Positions 1-8,139 are shown, counted from the stretch's first letter. The stretch: 18,517 bases of DNA from Fusobacterium sp. (GCA_020024855.1 JAHHTB010000018.1:1-18517); one strand, 5' to 3'. Notes: a model not told the origin generated them from the sequence alone. Numbers and translations: made by a program.

Positions 1-1741
1 AATCTAAATAAAGCTCAGCTTCTATTCTCTTAAGCATTATACTTACCATTATATTCTCTCTTATTTCCTGAACTTCTTTAAGTTCTTTTCTAAACCAAGA
101 TACAAAAATTTCTTTCAAATCATTTTCTCTTTTTTTTATATCGCTATAGTCAGTAAGAGAATACATGTTTAATGTAGAAAGTTTATCCTTTTCTACTGAA
201 GATAACTCCTCTGAATTTATAAATTCTTTTATAATTTTTTCATGATTATCTTTTCTCTCGATTTCTTCAACACTTTCTAAAAAAGTAAAGAGTTTTTTAT
301 ACAATGGTACTTCTATATCTTTATCTCTAAAATATTCATAATAACTTATATCAGCTAATATAAGTTCTATAGTTATATCTTCTAGAGTATTTGTTACTAT
401 ATTTTTACTTTTTAAATCTTTTTCTTCAACATATGTTGAAGTTTTCATTTCTTTATAATTATTATTGTCTATAAGTATATTTTGAAGTATTGATTTTTCT
501 ATATTTATCGCTTTAGACAATTTATCTAGATAAAGAGTTTTTTCAAGAGATGACTCTACATTTTGGAAAAATTCTTTAAATCTTTCAATAAATTTTTGCT
601 TTGACATTATATTTGATAGATCATATTCTTTTGAATATAACTCATATAAAAAATCAAAAATTTCTAAAGAGTTTTTTACTGATTTTAAAAATTCTTCTTT
701 CCCATATTTTTTCAAAAATTCATCTGGATCTTTAGCATTTTGAAAATTTAAAACTCTTATATTAAAGCCTAAATTTTTCAAAATAAAAGCTGTTTTCTCT
801 GTTGCCATCTGTCCAGCTTTATCCATATCTAAAGAAAGAATTACATTGTTAGTATAACGTTTTAATAGCTGTCCTTGCTCTAAGGTAAAAGCTGTTCCTA
901 ATGATGCTAAGGCTACATCAAAGCCATAAAGATGTGCTGATAATACATCCATATACCCTTCCATAAGAAGTGTATAATTCTTTTTTCTAAGAATGTTGCC
1001 TTTTTCCTTTATTCCATATAAATTTTTTCCTTTTTTAAATATGGGAGTATCAGGAGAGTTTATATATTTTGGAACTTCTTTACTTGTTTCAAGAGTTCTT
1101 CCACCAAAAGCTATTATACTTCCTTGAGGTGAATATATAGGAAATATTATTCTATTTCTAAAAGCATCATATATTCCTTTTTCTCCATCTTTTACAAGTC
1201 CTAAAGCAATTATATCTTCCTTTTCAAAACCTTTTATTACAAGATAGTCATACAAGTCATTCCAGCCATTTGGAGCATACCCTAGTTCATTTTCTTTTAT
1301 AAATTTTGGAGTTACCCCTCTTCCAGCTAAATAATCAAGAGCCACTCTTCCTTCATTTTCAAAAATTTTATCTTGAAAAAATCTATGTGTCTCATTCATA
1401 ATTTTATAATATTTGCTGTTCTCTTCTTCTTGTCTACTATTTTTTTTATATGCTCTTAATGGTATATTATATTTTTCAGCTAATTGTTCTGCTGCCTCTT
1501 CAAAAGATACTTTATAATATTCTGAATAGAATTTAACAGGATTTCCTCCTGCTCCACATGAAAAACATTTACATATATTTTTGCTTGGACTAACCGAAAA
1601 AGAAGGAGTAGTATCTTGATGAAAAGGACAAAGCCCCTTATAGTTTGCTCCAGATTTTTTTAGCTCAACTACTTCTCCAACCACTTCTTCTATCTTTAAC
1701 TGATTTATTAAATTGTCAATATCTTCCATTCTGTATTTCAT
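1..1741 (-). CDS. dnaG: DNA primase DnaG (C-terminal end cut by window edge)
   Basis: This primase makes the RNA primers for Okazaki fragments and works with the replicative helicase DnaB. The reading frame is open from the ATG at 1741 to the left edge (580 codons), and the family is usually about 600 residues, so only a short C-terminal piece is missing. The N-terminal CHC2 zinc finger is visible: CPFH (C38, H41) followed by CKCFSCG (C59, C62). The primase core follows with KYINSPDTPIFKKGKNLYG, and the TOPRIM metal-binding motifs are MEGYMD and SLDMDKAG. The C-terminal third (about residues 380-580) is less conserved and fits the helicase-binding region. The start is chosen because TGGAGA lies six or seven bases upstream; a second Met at codon 5 is poorly spaced. 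It has its own promoter and sits alone downstream of a terminator. In related genomes dnaG is often followed by rpoD, which cannot be tested here. Confidence 0.96.
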   Translation of the reverse strand, partial: MKYRMEDIDNLINQLKIEEVVGEVVELKKSGANYKGLCPFHQDTTPSFSVSPSKNICKCFSCGAGGNPVKFYSEYYKVSFEEAAEQLAEKYNIPLRAYKKNSRQEEENSKYYKIMNETHRFFQDKIFENEGRVALDYLAGRGVTPKFIKENELGYAPNGWNDLYDYLVIKGFEKEDIIALGLVKDGEKGIYDAFRNRIIFPIYSPQGSIIAFGGRTLETSKEVPKYINSPDTPIFKKGKNLYGIKEKGNILRKKNYTLLMEGYMDVLSAHLYGFDVALASLGTAFTLEQGQLLKRYTNNVILSLDMDKAGQMATEKTAFILKNLGFNIRVLNFQNAKDPDEFLKKYGKEEFLKSVKNSLEIFDFLYELYSKEYDLSNIMSKQKFIERFKEFFQNVESSLEKTLYLDKLSKAINIEKSILQNILIDNNNYKEMKTSTYVEEKDLKSKNIVTNTLEDITIELILADISYYEYFRDKDIEVPLYKKLFTFLESVEEIERKDNHEKIIKEFINSEELSSVEKDKLSTLNMYSLTDYSDIKKRENDLKEIFVSWFRKELKEVQEIRENIMVSIMLKRIEAELYLD

Positions 1742-1761
1742 CTATTTCTCCAATACTATAT

Positions 1762-1786
1762 CGGAAATTTTCAAAAAAATTTTCCG
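1762..1786 (-). promoter_or_regulatory. Inverted repeat at the predicted 5' end of the dnaG transcript
   Basis: CGGAAA at one end and TTTCCG at the other, with A/T-rich near-complementary arms between, form an imperfect inverted repeat. It begins at the predicted transcription start and ends about 20 nt before the dnaG start codon. It could be a 5' stem-loop in the mRNA or an operator at +1. The A/T-rich inner arms make chance pairing a real possibility. Confidence 0.35.
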
Positions 1787-1792
1787 CTCTTA

Positions 1793-1821
1793 AGTATAGT
1801 ACATTTTTTTACAATAATCAA
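1793..1821 (-). promoter_or_regulatory. Sigma-70 promoter for dnaG
   Basis: On the minus strand TTGATT (1816-1821) and TATACT (1793-1798) are separated by exactly 17 bp. The predicted transcription start is near 1786, giving a leader of about 45 nt before dnaG. The promoter lies just past the terminator of the upstream operon, so dnaG appears to be independently transcribed. Confidence 0.65.
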
Positions 1822-1842
1822 ATTTTTAAATGAAATTTTAGT

Positions 1843-1870
1843 AAAAAAAAGGATAGAAATTCTATCCTTT
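1843..1870 (-). terminator. Rho-independent terminator of the regulator-foldase operon
   Basis: Read on the minus strand, GGATAGA pairs perfectly with TCTATCC around a three-base loop and is followed by a run of eight T. It lies about 105 nt downstream of the foldase stop codon at 1977 and just upstream of the dnaG promoter. The 105-nt trailer between stop and hairpin is A/T-rich and I see no gene in it. Confidence 0.8.
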
Positions 1871-1976
1871 AAATTACAAACAAAATAATAACTTTATATT
1901 ACAGATTTTTATTCCATAAATATTTTTATTAATTATTTTTTAATTTCCAGATTAAACTGTTTTTTATTTTATAATA

Positions 1977-3689
1977 CTACTCTCCAAAAAGTGATTGTAG
2001 TTTTAAGCTTGTTTTCTCATTTAAATAATCGTCAGTTACTTTATCCTTTACTTGAGAAAATTCTGCTGACTTATATTCATTTTCTCTTACTTTTTGAATT
2101 ATATATATAGTATCTCCTATTTTTAATGCTTCAACTTTTTGAAGTGGAGCTTTGTATATACTATCTGCAAGATCTTTATTAAATCCTATTCCTGGAATAT
2201 ATCCTGTTTCACTTATATTTTTTGAAACATCTCCATAAGCATATTTACTATCAGGAAGTTCTTTAAAAGTCATTTCTCCTGATGAAATTTTAGTTGCTAA
2301 ATCTTGAGCTTCTTTTAATTCTTCATTAAGAGTTGCATCTGATACTTTACTTGCAACTAAAATATGACTTGCTTTTACCTTGTTTTCTTTTTCGTTTTTA
2401 TCTGTTACATATATTATATGGTAACCAAATTGTGTCTCTACAACTTCAGGATAAATTTCTCCAACTTTTCCATCAAATGCTGCTTTTTCAAACTCAGGAA
2501 CCATTTGACCTTTCTCAAACCAACCTAAATCTCCACCATTTGCGGCACTTGGACAATCTGACTCAGCTTTTGCCTTAGAAGCAAAATTATCTACTGTTAC
2601 TACTTTTATTATATTTTCAGCTTTAGTTTTAGCAGCTTCTTTATCTAATGTAGATGGCTCTGGATTATAAATTCCTATATAAGCATCTGCTGAAGGTTTA
2701 GTATCATACTTAACCTTATTTTCTTTAAAATATTGTTCTAAATCTTTATCTGTATAAGATATTTTAGATTTTAATTTTTCAGCAAGATCTCTGTATGCAA
2801 CTTCTGCTCTTATTAAAACAGGTAATTTTTCATCTATTACTACTCCGTTTTCTTTTGCTACATTCATAATCTTAGCTTGAGATGATAAAGCTTTATCCAT
2901 TTGATTGTTTATATCTTCTGCTTTTATTCCACCTGCAAGAAGACTTACATAAATTTTAGCATAATCAACATTTGTAAACTCTACTCCATCAACTGTTACC
3001 TGTGGTTTTTCTTCAAAGTTTGTAAATTGCTCTCTAACATCATCAACTTTTACTTTATTTTTCATTGCATAAAGTTCTTTATAAAACTCTTTATTTCCTT
3101 CTTGTTGCATTAAAGATTTTTTAATTCCATCTTTTACTGAATTAAAATCTACTCCTGCATACATAGTATATTTATTTTCATTATATTGTTTTAACATATC
3201 CTCATCTGAAACTTTTACATTTTCTATAAAAAGTTCTAGAACTTTATTTCTTTTCAAAGATTTTTCAATCTCTTTTTTGAAAGTTACTTTTGTATAACCT
3301 TGAGCTTCTAGCATTCTTTTAAATTGCTCTTTATCTTTTACTCTATCTTGTATCATATCATATTCTTTATTAACATCTGAATTTGACACTTTTATTTTTA
3401 AATTATCTGCCATTTGTTGAATTAGTTCATCTTCAATAACTTGATTGATTGCTAAAGTTTCAAGAACTTTATCATCTCCTCTATTTTGAAGATTCGCTGA
3501 AATCATATTTTTAGTTCTTGCAATATTTACCGCATCTACTTTTTCTCCATTTACTTTAAAAGCATAATTTTTCATTGAAAGCTGAGAAGACATTGTATAA
3601 TATGATGCTATTATTGACGACAATGCAAATGCTGCTGTAATAATGATTACAATAATTTTCATCTTACTTCTAAATTTTCTGATTGCCAT
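1977..3689 (-). CDS. Membrane-anchored PpiD/SurA-like peptidyl-prolyl isomerase with two parvulin-type domains
   Basis: This is a predicted cell-envelope foldase that assists folding of exported proteins. Residues 9-30 form one hydrophobic N-terminal segment preceded by basic residues, fitting a signal anchor that leaves the rest outside the cytoplasm. A SurA-N-like helical chaperone region spans about 75-165. A similar block recurs near 230-325: VTVDGVEFTNVDYAKI resembles FKVNGEKVDAVNIARTK at 44-60. A clear parvulin domain covers about 333-432, with NGGDLGWF, MVPEFEKAAF and TQFGYHIIYV. A second, weaker parvulin-like domain starts at the family signature VKASHILV (438) and runs to about 535. 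The first domain lacks the usual SHIL-type start strand, so the second may be degenerate. The 570-residue length and single anchor resemble PpiD more than soluble SurA. The ATG follows AAGGAGAG. It is the second gene of an operon, 23 nt after the regulator. Confidence 0.88.
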   Translation of the reverse strand: MAIRKFRSKMKIIVIIITAAFALSSIIASYYTMSSQLSMKNYAFKVNGEKVDAVNIARTKNMISANLQNRGDDKVLETLAINQVIEDELIQQMADNLKIKVSNSDVNKEYDMIQDRVKDKEQFKRMLEAQGYTKVTFKKEIEKSLKRNKVLELFIENVKVSDEDMLKQYNENKYTMYAGVDFNSVKDGIKKSLMQQEGNKEFYKELYAMKNKVKVDDVREQFTNFEEKPQVTVDGVEFTNVDYAKIYVSLLAGGIKAEDINNQMDKALSSQAKIMNVAKENGVVIDEKLPVLIRAEVAYRDLAEKLKSKISYTDKDLEQYFKENKVKYDTKPSADAYIGIYNPEPSTLDKEAAKTKAENIIKVVTVDNFASKAKAESDCPSAANGGDLGWFEKGQMVPEFEKAAFDGKVGEIYPEVVETQFGYHIIYVTDKNEKENKVKASHILVASKVSDATLNEELKEAQDLATKISSGEMTFKELPDSKYAYGDVSKNISETGYIPGIGFNKDLADSIYKAPLQKVEALKIGDTIYIIQKVRENEYKSAEFSQVKDKVTDDYLNEKTSLKLQSLFGE

Positions 3690-3712
3690 AAAAATTCTCT
3701 CCTTAGTTATTT

Positions 3713-5098
3713 TTATTTATCATCTAATTTATATTTTCTGATTTTTTCATATAAAGTTGTTCTTCCGATTCCAAGAATCTTAGCTGTTTCTTGTTTATTC
3801 CATCTAGTTCTTTGAAGAGCCATTGCAATAACAACTCTCTCTACATCATCAAGACTGAATATTTCTTTTTCAAGAATATCTTTTAATGGTCCTAATCCAA
3901 TAACAGTTTTATTTTCAACTGTATCTGATTTCATTTTTATTTCAAGAGGTAAATTTTCTACTCCAATTATCTTTTCATCAGATAAAATGATCATTCTTTC
4001 AAGCATGTTTCTAAGTTCTCTTATATTTCCAGGGAATGAATATTCCATTAAATACTTCATTACTTCTCCTGAAAGAACTGGAATAGGTCTATTTAAATCT
4101 TTAGCTATTCCATTTATAAAGTAGTTAGAAAGTAATGGTATATCTTCTTTTCTATCTCTTAAAGGTGGAACTTCCACTTTAAATCCAGTTAATCTATGAT
4201 ATAAATCTTTTCTGAATTTTCCTTTTTCAATTTCATCTCTTAAATCTTTATCAGTAGAAACAATAAATCTAACATCTACTCTCTTAGCTCTTGTTCCTCC
4301 AACTCTTTTGTACTCACCATACTCTATAACTCTTAAAATTTTAGTTTGAATTTTTATATCAATTCCAGCTATCTCATCTAAGAATAAAGTTCCTCCATCA
4401 ATCTCTTCAAGAATACCTTTTTTACTTGAAATTGCTCCTGGGAATGCCCCTCTTTCATAACCGAATAATTCTCTTTCTAAAGTTTCACTTGTCATTGTTC
4501 CACAATTTACAGTAATATAATCTTTTTTTCTTCTATCACTTTTTCTATATATTTCTCTAGCTACAAGAGTTTTTCCTACTCCTCCTTCTCCTGTAATTAA
4601 TATAGGCAAATCTGTTGAAGCAATTTTGTCAATTTTAGATTTAACTTCTTTTATTTTTATAGACTGACCTACTATTTCTTTTTGCTCTTCTAATTCAGTT
4701 ACTTTTTCTTTTAACTTTTTATATTTTTTTATTGTTTCTACATTAACTAAAGCTGGTTTTATTAATTTTACTATTTCATCTCCATTTATTGGCTTAACTG
4801 CATAACTATAAATTCCTGCTTTATCTAATTCATCTAAAACTTCATCTGTTTCTTCATCAATTAATCCAATAGTTACAAACTCTTTTCCAACACCATTTAA
4901 TTTTTTCTTAGCATCCGAAAAATTAAACCATGTTAAATATTGGTCTAAAATAACTACATCAAAATCACTCTCTCTAAGCATATCAAGCCCATCAAGAAGA
5001 TTATTAAATGTTATAACTTCATAATATTTTAAAAGTTCTTTTCTAAGTTCTTTTAATACTTCTTTTCTTTCTGAAATAGCTAAAATCGATTTTTTCAT
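3713..5098 (-). CDS. NtrC-type AAA+ response regulator with altered sigma-54 contact loop
   Basis: This is a transcription regulator with the three-part layout of bacterial enhancer-binding proteins. Residues 1-120 are a receiver-like fold with candidate phospho-acceptor D52 (VVILD) and conserved K102 (VKP). The usual acidic pair after the first strand is missing (ILAISERKE). A coiled-coil linker covers about 122-140. The AAA+ core covers about 142-375, with P-loop GEGGVGKT (170-177, usually GESGTGKE), Walker B GTLFLDE (236-242), candidate arginine-finger residues R296 and R302, and sensor II FPGNIREL. A Fis-type helix-turn-helix lies at 434-456 (NKQETAKILGIGRTTLYEKI). The sigma-54-binding GAFTGA loop reads GAFPGA (217-222; codon CCA instead of ACN). 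Family knowledge says the Thr is central to sigma-54 contact, so the protein may act through sigma-70, as TyrR does, or be a repressor; that is inference. No histidine kinase is nearby. It is the first gene of the operon with the foldase, preceded by AGGAGG. Confidence 0.9.
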   Translation of the reverse strand: MKKSILAISERKEVLKELRKELLKYYEVITFNNLLDGLDMLRESDFDVVILDQYLTWFNFSDAKKKLNGVGKEFVTIGLIDEETDEVLDELDKAGIYSYAVKPINGDEIVKLIKPALVNVETIKKYKKLKEKVTELEEQKEIVGQSIKIKEVKSKIDKIASTDLPILITGEGGVGKTLVAREIYRKSDRRKKDYITVNCGTMTSETLERELFGYERGAFPGAISSKKGILEEIDGGTLFLDEIAGIDIKIQTKILRVIEYGEYKRVGGTRAKRVDVRFIVSTDKDLRDEIEKGKFRKDLYHRLTGFKVEVPPLRDRKEDIPLLSNYFINGIAKDLNRPIPVLSGEVMKYLMEYSFPGNIRELRNMLERMIILSDEKIIGVENLPLEIKMKSDTVENKTVIGLGPLKDILEKEIFSLDDVERVVIAMALQRTRWNKQETAKILGIGRTTLYEKIRKYKLDDK

Positions 5099-5157
5099 TT
5101 CGACCTCCTATATTAAATTTAAATTTTTATACTCAATTTTATTTTTACAACATTTGT

Positions 5158-5186
5158 ATTATAATAGATATTATGTATTTTTTCAA
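5158..5186 (-). promoter_or_regulatory. Consensus sigma-70 promoter for the regulator-foldase operon
   Basis: On the minus strand TTGAAA (5181-5186) and a perfect TATAAT (5158-5163) are 17 bp apart. The predicted start near 5151 leaves a leader of about 50 nt before the regulator ATG at 5098. It is a housekeeping-type promoter rather than a GG/GC sigma-54 type. Confidence 0.8.
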
Positions 5187-5275
5187 TACTTTTTTTATAA
5201 AATTGTACTATTTTTATATTTTTTTGATTTTTTAGTGAACTATAGCTTTTGCTAAAAATAGACACCTTCGATTTC

Positions 5276-6292
5276 TTATTTATTTAAAATATTAAAAAAA
5301 TCATTTGTAGTAATAAAAATAATCAAAATGAATAGTATAAGTATTCCCATCCTATGAATAATTTCTTCTATTTTTTTATTTACTTTTATTCCAAACATCT
5401 CAAAAATAACAAAAATAATTCTTCCACCGTCTAAAGCTGGAAATGGAAGTAAATTAAATATTCCAACATTTACAGAAAGTATTGCCATTATCCAAATAAT
5501 TGAAAATACTCCTTGTTCACTAGCTTCTCCTACTATATTTACTATTCCAATAGGTCCACTTATATCATGTCTACTTACACCACCTGTTACAATCATTCTA
5601 AATCCATTTAAAATCTCTTTAAAAATATTTGTAAATCCTTTAACACTAATTTTTAAGCTCTCAATTATTCCAAATTCTTCTACTTTATAATCTGGCAATA
5701 TTCCTAAATAATAGTTATTATCTGTTCCTTTATTTAGTTTTACATTTAATACTTTTTCCACATTATCTCTTTTTATTGTAATTTCTTTGGCTTCATCTTT
5801 ATTTTTTAACTCTAAAATAGTTTTTCTAATATCAAGCCATTTTTCTATTTTTTTATCTTCTATTTTAATAATTATATCTCCTTTTTCAAAAGTATTTTTT
5901 GAAGATTCTGCCACACTTCCTATAATAGGAGCAGGATTTATAATTACCTTACCTTGATTTATAGTCATTGTAAAAACAATAATATAGGCTAAAAGAAAGT
6001 TCATAAAAACACCAGCAAAAAGAACTATAAATCTAACAAAAGGATTTCTTTTATTAAATCCATCTTCTACATCATCATCTGCTTCCATTCCTTCTATATT
6101 TACAAAACCACCTATTGGGATAGACCTAAATGTGTACTTTGTTTTTTTACCTTCATAAGTGTAAACTTCTGGACCCATTCCTATTGCGAATTCTGAAACA
6201 GGTATCTTAAAAAACTTTGCACTTAAAAAATGACCAAGTTCATGAATCATTATAATTATTCCTAGTACAAATAAAGAAATTAATATTTTCAT
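5276..6292 (-). CDS. rseP: RseP-family site-2 zinc metalloprotease
   Basis: This is an intramembrane protease that cuts membrane-anchored substrates such as anti-sigma factors and remnant signal peptides. The HExxH zinc site is HELGH at 17-21 inside the first membrane segment. A second hydrophobic segment lies at about 86-108, and a single PDZ-like domain covers about 115-190 (E. coli RseP has two). The third zinc-ligand motif is NLLPFPALDGGR, with LDG at 287-289. A last membrane helix spans about 313-330. At 338 residues it is close to the one-PDZ form seen in Firmicutes. It is the last gene of the uppS operon. Its ATG directly follows the TAG of tmk and its GGAGG site lies inside the last tmk codons, so translation is probably coupled. 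No anti-sigma factor is encoded nearby, so its substrate is unknown. Confidence 0.95.
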   Translation of the reverse strand: MKILISLFVLGIIIMIHELGHFLSAKFFKIPVSEFAIGMGPEVYTYEGKKTKYTFRSIPIGGFVNIEGMEADDDVEDGFNKRNPFVRFIVLFAGVFMNFLLAYIIVFTMTINQGKVIINPAPIIGSVAESSKNTFEKGDIIIKIEDKKIEKWLDIRKTILELKNKDEAKEITIKRDNVEKVLNVKLNKGTDNNYYLGILPDYKVEEFGIIESLKISVKGFTNIFKEILNGFRMIVTGGVSRHDISGPIGIVNIVGEASEQGVFSIIWIMAILSVNVGIFNLLPFPALDGGRIIFVIFEMFGIKVNKKIEEIIHRMGILILFILIIFITTNDFFNILNK

Positions 6293-6973
6293 CTATCCTC
6301 CAAAAATTTCATTTTCTATTGCATTAAAAATATCTTCTGATATTTCTTCTATTGTTCTTAATTTTCCATCTTTTACACAAGAAATTTCTATCCAACCTTC
6401 TTTTTTCGCAATCTCACAAGCATTTAAATAGGATTTTTTCATATATTCTATATCTTTTTCATGTATATCTTTTTTCATTTCTCCAGTTATCTTATTTTCT
6501 CTATTCTTCATAAGTTTTTGAGCAAATTCAAAAGGCATATTTATAAAAATAACCATATCTGGCTTTGGTATTTCCATTTTATTAAATTCTAAATCTACAA
6601 GCCACTTCATATATTCTTCTTTTTCTTTTTTATTTGTTATTTTCGAAGCTTGATGAATCATATTAGATTGAGTATATCTATCAGTTACTACTACTCCATC
6701 TTCTAAATAAAACTTTTCCCACTCTTTTTTATATGACGCATATCTATCTATTGCATACATAGTTGAAGCTGGATATGGATTGACACTTAATGCTGTAGTT
6801 CCAAATTCACCAGCTAAATACATTTTTACAGGAGCACAAGCTGGACTTTCATAATTAGGAAAAGTTATCTTTTTTACATTTACACCTTTTTCAAAAAGTT
6901 TTTCATACAATTTTTTAGTTTGTGTTTCTTTTCCACTAGAATCTGTTCCTTCTATTACTATTAATTTTCCCAT
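6293..6973 (-). CDS. tmk: Thymidylate kinase, variant subfamily
   Basis: This cytosolic enzyme phosphorylates dTMP to dTDP on the route to dTTP. The P-loop is GTDSSGKET (9-17) and the family DR-Y motif is TDRYTQSNMIHQ (97-108), with a lid-like basic stretch KNRENK near 156-161. The usual bacterial motif REPGGT is replaced by FPNYESPACAPVKMYLAGEFG-like sequence near 38-58, which recalls the FP-type loop of other dTMP kinases. At 226 residues it is a little longer than the common form of about 210. The assignment to dTMP kinase rather than another deoxynucleotide kinase rests on overall motif order. It lies between dxr and rseP, 14 nt after dxr, with an AAAGGT site, and abuts rseP. A tmk inside the uppS-cdsA-dxr-rseP block is not the most common arrangement. 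Confidence 0.88.
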   Translation of the reverse strand: MGKLIVIEGTDSSGKETQTKKLYEKLFEKGVNVKKITFPNYESPACAPVKMYLAGEFGTTALSVNPYPASTMYAIDRYASYKKEWEKFYLEDGVVVTDRYTQSNMIHQASKITNKKEKEEYMKWLVDLEFNKMEIPKPDMVIFINMPFEFAQKLMKNRENKITGEMKKDIHEKDIEYMKKSYLNACEIAKKEGWIEISCVKDGKLRTIEEISEDIFNAIENEIFGG

Positions 6974-6987
6974 TTTTTACCTTTCTA

Positions 6988-8139
6988 TTATTTTCCAAAA
7001 TTTTCATAAACCCATTGTCTTGTTTTTTCATCAGCTTCTAATATAATTTCAAGACTATCTATTTCTCTAGGAATATGATTTTCCATTGCTTTTTTTATTA
7101 CATCATAAATTTCTAAAAATTTTATTTTTTCTTTCATAAAAAGTTCAACAGCTATTTCATTGGCCGCATTAAAAACTGTTGTCATTGTTCCACCAATTTT
7201 TCCAGCTTTATAAGCTAGAGAAAGTCCTTTAAAAGTTTCCATATCTGGTTCTTCAAAAGTTAAAGCTCCAACTTTCATTAAATCTAAAGTATCTAAAGCC
7301 TTATTTGATTCTCTTTCTGGATAAGTAAAAGCAAGTTGAATAGGAAGTTTCATATCTGTTGCTCCAAGTTGTGCAATCATAGTATTATCATCATACTCTA
7401 CTAAAGAATGAACTATACTTTGAGGATGAACAACAACTTTTATTTTATCATAATCTATTTCAAAAAGTTCATGAGCCTCTATTACTTCCAAACCTTTATT
7501 AACAAGTGTTGAAGAATCTATTGTTATTTTTTTACCCATAGACCATTTAGGATGTTTTAATGCATCTTCAACAGTTATATTTTTTAATTCATCTCTTTTT
7601 TTTCCTCTAAACGAACCACCACTTGCTGTTATTATAAGTTTTTTAACATTTTCTTTTTTTCCTGCTAAAAGTGATTGAAAAAGTGCTGAATGTTCACTAT
7701 CAACAGGAATAATTTCTGCATTTTTATATTCTTTCAAAAGTTTTCTAATATATACTCCACCTGCAACCATTGTTTCTTTATTTGCAAGAGCTATTCGTTT
7801 TTCTTTTTTTATTGCTTCTACTGTTGCTTCTATTCCAATAACTCCACTTACTGCCATAAGTATTATATCTGTTTCATCAAGTTGTCCTAACTTTTTTAAT
7901 CCTTCTCTTCCCAAAAATAAATTTAAATTAGGAAACTCCTTTTTTATCGCTTTATATCCTTCTTCTGTACCAATTGACACATACTTAGGATTAAATTCTT
8001 TTATTTGCTCTATTACAAGCTTATAATTCGTATGTCCACTTATTGCAACTACATTAAATTCATCTCTTTTTTGTCTTATAACTTCAAGAGCATTAGTTCC
8101 TATACTCCCTGTTGACCCTAATATAGTTATATTTTTCAT
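6988..8139 (-). CDS. dxr: 1-deoxy-D-xylulose 5-phosphate reductoisomerase
   Basis: The enzyme converts DXP to 2-C-methyl-D-erythritol 4-phosphate with NADPH, the committed step of the MEP isoprenoid route. This implies a non-mevalonate supply for the UppS product next door. The NADPH loop is GSTGSIG (8-14), followed by ANKE (119-122), metal-site DSEH (147-150), ASGG plus FRG, and the substrate/metal segment SSTLVNKGLEVIEAHE with E218. The C-terminal helical domain is complete. The frame extends back to a TTG at 8157, but I start at the ATG at 8139 (383 residues). AAGGGAAG lies seven bases before it, and the NADPH domain then begins directly with MKNITILG as in the family. It is the third gene of the operon, about 24 nt after cdsA. 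Confidence 0.96.
   Translation of the reverse strand: MKNITILGSTGSIGTNALEVIRQKRDEFNVVAISGHTNYKLVIEQIKEFNPKYVSIGTEEGYKAIKKEFPNLNLFLGREGLKKLGQLDETDIILMAVSGVIGIEATVEAIKKEKRIALANKETMVAGGVYIRKLLKEYKNAEIIPVDSEHSALFQSLLAGKKENVKKLIITASGGSFRGKKRDELKNITVEDALKHPKWSMGKKITIDSSTLVNKGLEVIEAHELFEIDYDKIKVVVHPQSIVHSLVEYDDNTMIAQLGATDMKLPIQLAFTYPERESNKALDTLDLMKVGALTFEEPDMETFKGLSLAYKAGKIGGTMTTVFNAANEIAVELFMKEKIKFLEIYDVIKKAMENHIPREIDSLEIILEADEKTRQWVYENFGK

Noticed and set aside
1871..1976. A small RNA or small gene in the 105-nt trailer after the foldase gene
   Set aside because: The trailer is A/T-rich, has only one weak 6-bp repeat, no promoter of quality and no short frame with a ribosome binding site.
5228..5258. 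Inverted repeat CTAAAAA/TTTTTAG after the rseP stop as operon terminator
   Set aside because: The stem is almost all A-U with a long loop, and on the minus strand it is followed by A-rich sequence, not a T-run. I could not identify a terminator for the uppS operon; read-through into the next operon remains possible.
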